From: Akkermansia muciniphila
GTDB taxonomy: Bacteria; Pseudomonadota; Gammaproteobacteria; Burkholderiales; Burkholderiaceae_C
Length of the DNA stretch: 8,064 nt
Direction: 5' to 3'
Assembly (NCBI GenBank): GCA_943327015.2
Contig: CALPVM020000096.1
Coordinates: 1-8,064 of the forward strand
Positions 5,862-8,064 of this stretch are shown here, piece by piece. How positions within the stretch are numbered: position 1 is the stretch's first letter; each line of letters opens with the position of its first letter. Under the pieces are notes generated by a model. That model had not been told where the DNA came from and made no database searches. It saw only the letters and a list, made by a program, of their open reading frames with translations. The translations under genes and the position numbers were made by a program.

Positions 5862-8064
5862 TCAGCTGTTGAGCACAACCGGCTCCAATGCATGGCCTTG
5901 GGCTATCACGCGGCCAATAATGGCAGCATGCCGATAGCCCTCAGCCTGCAATGCCGCTATGCAAGCTAACGCTCTGTTAGCTGGTACGCTGGCCAGCAAC
6001 CCGCCTGCAGTTTGAGGGTCAAATAACAAAGGGTAGCGCGGGTCAGTCACAAACGCATCTGCATTACGTATCGCACGACGCAAGCGTACATTAGCCGCTT
6101 GCAAAGAACTCAAAATACCCGCCTTGGTGCTCTCCACGGCTCCATCTAGCAAAGGTAGCTGCGCTAACTGTAGTTCCGCATCCACGCCCGAGGGCCGTGT
6201 CATTTCAACCAAATGGCCAAGTAAGCCAAAACCGGTTAGATCGGTACAGGCAGTCGCACTATGTGCTCGCAAAATATGCGCTCCTGTTTTGTTAGATTGC
6301 AGCATGGATTGCAGCGCCGCATCGATCCAGCGCCCTTTGGCCGAATGCCTTGCGTGTGCCGCAAACAATGTGCCAGTGCCAATCGGTTTAGTTAATATCA
6401 GTACATCCCCCGGCTGCATGCCCCCTTTACGCATGACACCCTGCATGTTTTCGTCAATCAAGCCATTGATGGCAAAGCCCAAAGCAAGCTCAGCCCCCTC
6501 GCCCGTATGCCCCCCCACCAAGGCGCAACCGGCAGCGTTAAGCACCTCGATCGCACCACCCATCATCTGGGCGAGCTGGTCTTCCACCTTGCTTTCCAAG
6601 CCCGGCGGCACAGTAACCACAGCTGTAGCACTTTGTGGGGCTGCTCCCATAGCAAAAATATCACCCAATGCATGGTTTGCAGCCACTTTGCCAAAAAGGT
6701 ACGGGTCGTCTATAAAAGCCCGAAAAAAGTCTACCGTGTGCACCATAGCCATGCCTTGGGGCACACGCACGATGGCTGCATCGTCAGGGGAATGTAAACC
6801 AATCAACACATCCGGTGTTTGCAATGGTTTTAGCTTAGCCAATGCCCGCGACAACACACTAGCCCCCACTTTGGCACCACAACCACCGCAACGCATGGCA
6901 ATAGCAGATATGGCTTGCAGCGATTCATCCGAGGTCAAAGCCAAATGTACCTTTGGAGTTGACTGCGGCAAATGCATGGGTGCAAATTCGCTAAAGCGGC
7001 GCATAAATGCACGGTCAATATGGTCTTTCCAGCGCCAGACCCACGCACCACTAAAGTACATTGACCCACGCGATGCCACAGCATAGCGGTTGCCGGTTGA
7101 AATTAGCGCTAACCAGTGTCGTTGCGGACGGTAAGCCAGCAATTGTTTACCTTGCAGGCTCAAACGTAAATTGTGCGCCAAAGGTTTGCCCATGCGCACA
7201 GCAAATACACCGGCTTTTTCTAGTGGGCGTTCCGCCCATGCGGCAATGTCACCGGCTGCAAATACCAAGGGGTCAGTCAGGCTTTGAAGTTGTGCATTAA
7301 CCCTTATGCAACCCTGTGCATCCAGCGCCAGCCCCGTAGCTTGCAACCAAGCCGGGCCACCAGCTTGCGTAACCCACATCGTGTCATCAGCGCCAAAAGT
7401 GCGCCCATCCCTAGTGTACAAACTGCCTTCATTCACCCGCACCACTTCGGCATGGATGTGCACTTGCACATTACGCTCAAGCAGCACACGGGCAAAGTGC
7501 TCACACACCCGTTTGTTATGTGTCGGCAAAATGTTGTTGCCAGCAGTTAGTAATATGAAATGCAAGCTTTGTGGGTTGCGCCCTCGTTGCATAAGCTCGT
7601 TATGCAGCCGGTATTGCATGGACAACACCAGCTCTACACCACCCGCACCTCCGCCCACTACGGCAATGGTCATAGGTGCAGCATTTTGTGGCAAATGCTG
7701 AACCTTGTTTAGCAAAGCCAACCAACGTTGGTTAAATTGTGCAATGGGCTTTACTGGAACGGTATGCGACTCTGCGCCACTTACCTGCTGAACCTGTGGT
7801 GTTGAACCGATGTTAATAGACAGCAAGTCGTACGATACAGCGGGACGATCACGGCAAATGACTTTTTGGCTGCTTCTGTCAATGCCAACTACAGCATCGT
7901 GGTAGAGCCTTGCACCCGCAAACGCACACAAACGCCCCAAGTCAATATGCACTTCGTCAAAACTGTAATGTCCCGCAATATAGCCGGGAAGCATGCCCGA
8001 GTAAGGGGTATCGATGTCGGTACAAATAACCGTAATGCGCAAACCCGGCTCTGGGCGCATAGCA
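5862..8064 (-). CDS. selD: FAD/NAD-dependent oxidoreductase fused to selenide, water dikinase (SelD), partial at N-terminus
   Basis: The frame runs from the right edge to TGA at 5862-5864. The first ATG in view (8058-8060) gives 732 residues but lies inside the domain: the FAD-binding GxGxxG start is missing, and Ala precedes this Met in frame, so the true start is beyond the edge. Counting from that Met, residues 1 to about 350 are an NDH-2-like pyridine nucleotide-disulfide oxidoreductase, with TPYSGMLPG (18-26), the NAD motif V-V-G-G-G-A-G-G-V-E (134-143) and F-A-A-G-D (267-271). Residues about 385-732 are SelD, which makes selenophosphate, AMP and Pi from selenide, ATP and water. They show C391-G-G-C394-G-A-K397, D426-D427, D444, GGHTGEG (516-522), CTDLTGFGLLGH (605-616) and DPQTAGG (681-687). 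Cys394 and Lys397 match E. coli Cys17 and Lys20; E. coli Cys19 is Ala. No in-frame TGA is present, so it is a Cys-type enzyme. Such fusions are known; the oxidoreductase may supply or handle reduced selenium, which is inference. Confidence 0.93.
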   Translation of the reverse strand, partial: AMRPEPGLRITVICTDIDTPYSGMLPGYIAGHYSFDEVHIDLGRLCAFAGARLYHDAVVGIDRSSQKVICRDRPAVSYDLLSINIGSTPQVQQVSGAESHTVPVKPIAQFNQRWLALLNKVQHLPQNAAPMTIAVVGGGAGGVELVLSMQYRLHNELMQRGRNPQSLHFILLTAGNNILPTHNKRVCEHFARVLLERNVQVHIHAEVVRVNEGSLYTRDGRTFGADDTMWVTQAGGPAWLQATGLALDAQGCIRVNAQLQSLTDPLVFAAGDIAAWAERPLEKAGVFAVRMGKPLAHNLRLSLQGKQLLAYRPQRHWLALISTGNRYAVASRGSMYFSGAWVWRWKDHIDRAFMRRFSEFAPMHLPQSTPKVHLALTSDESLQAISAIAMRCGGCGAKVGASVLSRALAKLKPLQTPDVLIGLHSPDDAAIVRVPQGMAMVHTVDFFRAFIDDPYLFGKVAANHALGDIFAMGAAPQSATAVVTVPPGLESKVEDQLAQMMGGAIEVLNAAGCALVGGHTGEGAELALGFAINGLIDENMQGVMRKGGMQPGDVLILTKPIGTGTLFAAHARHSAKGRWIDAALQSMLQSNKTGAHILRAHSATACTDLTGFGLLGHLVEMTRPSGVDAELQLAQLPLLDGAVESTKAGILSSLQAANVRLRRAIRNADAFVTDPRYPLLFDPQTAGGLLASVPANRALACIAALQAEGYRHAAIIGRVIAQGHALEPVVLNS

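Noticed and set aside
6124..7086. 320-codon open frame on the plus strand opposite the SelD fusion
   Set aside because: It lies wholly antisense to a well-supported gene whose conserved motifs span this region; its translation is rich in Ser, Pro, Ala and Cys without any recognisable domain, as expected for a shadow frame.
8058..8060. ATG as the true start of the SelD fusion
   Set aside because: Starting here would remove the FAD-binding Rossmann motif, and the frame stays open to the window edge, so this Met is internal.
1..8064. CRISPR array, insertion sequence or transposase
   Set aside because: No regularly spaced repeats with unique spacers, no transposase-like frame and no terminal inverted repeats flanking a gene were found.

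Overview
The window looks like part of a betaproteobacterial chromosome, most likely Burkholderiales. The reasons are a moderate GC content (about 48-50% by eye), a canonical CTGT-N8-ACAG LexA box, a TolC-family lipoprotein, a family I inorganic pyrophosphatase closely matching the E. coli residue set, and a pyridine nucleotide-disulfide oxidoreductase fused to SelD. The species cannot be fixed from the sequence.

Layout from left to right. (1) A TolC-type outer-membrane efflux lipoprotein is on the minus strand; its start is at 1700 and its C-terminus runs off the left edge. (2) An AT-rich divergent gap of about 420 bp holds facing promoter candidates, a possible 37-codon small ORF with a good Shine-Dalgarno sequence, and a perfect 13-bp inverted repeat. 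(3) An alpha/beta hydrolase on the plus strand converges on (4) ppa, inorganic pyrophosphatase, on the minus strand, with a 10-bp stem-loop between them. (5) A tRNA-Leu(UAA) gene has an extended -10 promoter and is followed by a rho-independent terminator, with near-identical repeats on both sides of the terminator stem. (6) An SOS-type umuD-umuC operon (DNA polymerase V, error-prone translesion synthesis) is controlled by a LexA box lying on the promoter -10 and only 4 bp from the umuD start codon. (7) Converging on umuC after 15 bp is a long minus-strand gene fusing an FAD/NAD-dependent oxidoreductase to selenide, water dikinase; its N-terminus is cut by the right edge.

The genes are mostly separate housekeeping or stress units and not one pathway. 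UmuD and UmuC work together in the SOS response. The SelD fusion makes selenophosphate for Sec-tRNA or selenouridine-tRNA synthesis, and its partners are not in view. Ppa drives biosynthesis by removing pyrophosphate. No clearly new system is visible. The points most worth a second look are the repeat array after tRNA-Leu, the nearly leaderless SOS promoter, the small ORF with its palindrome, and the divergent clamp-binding region of UmuC.
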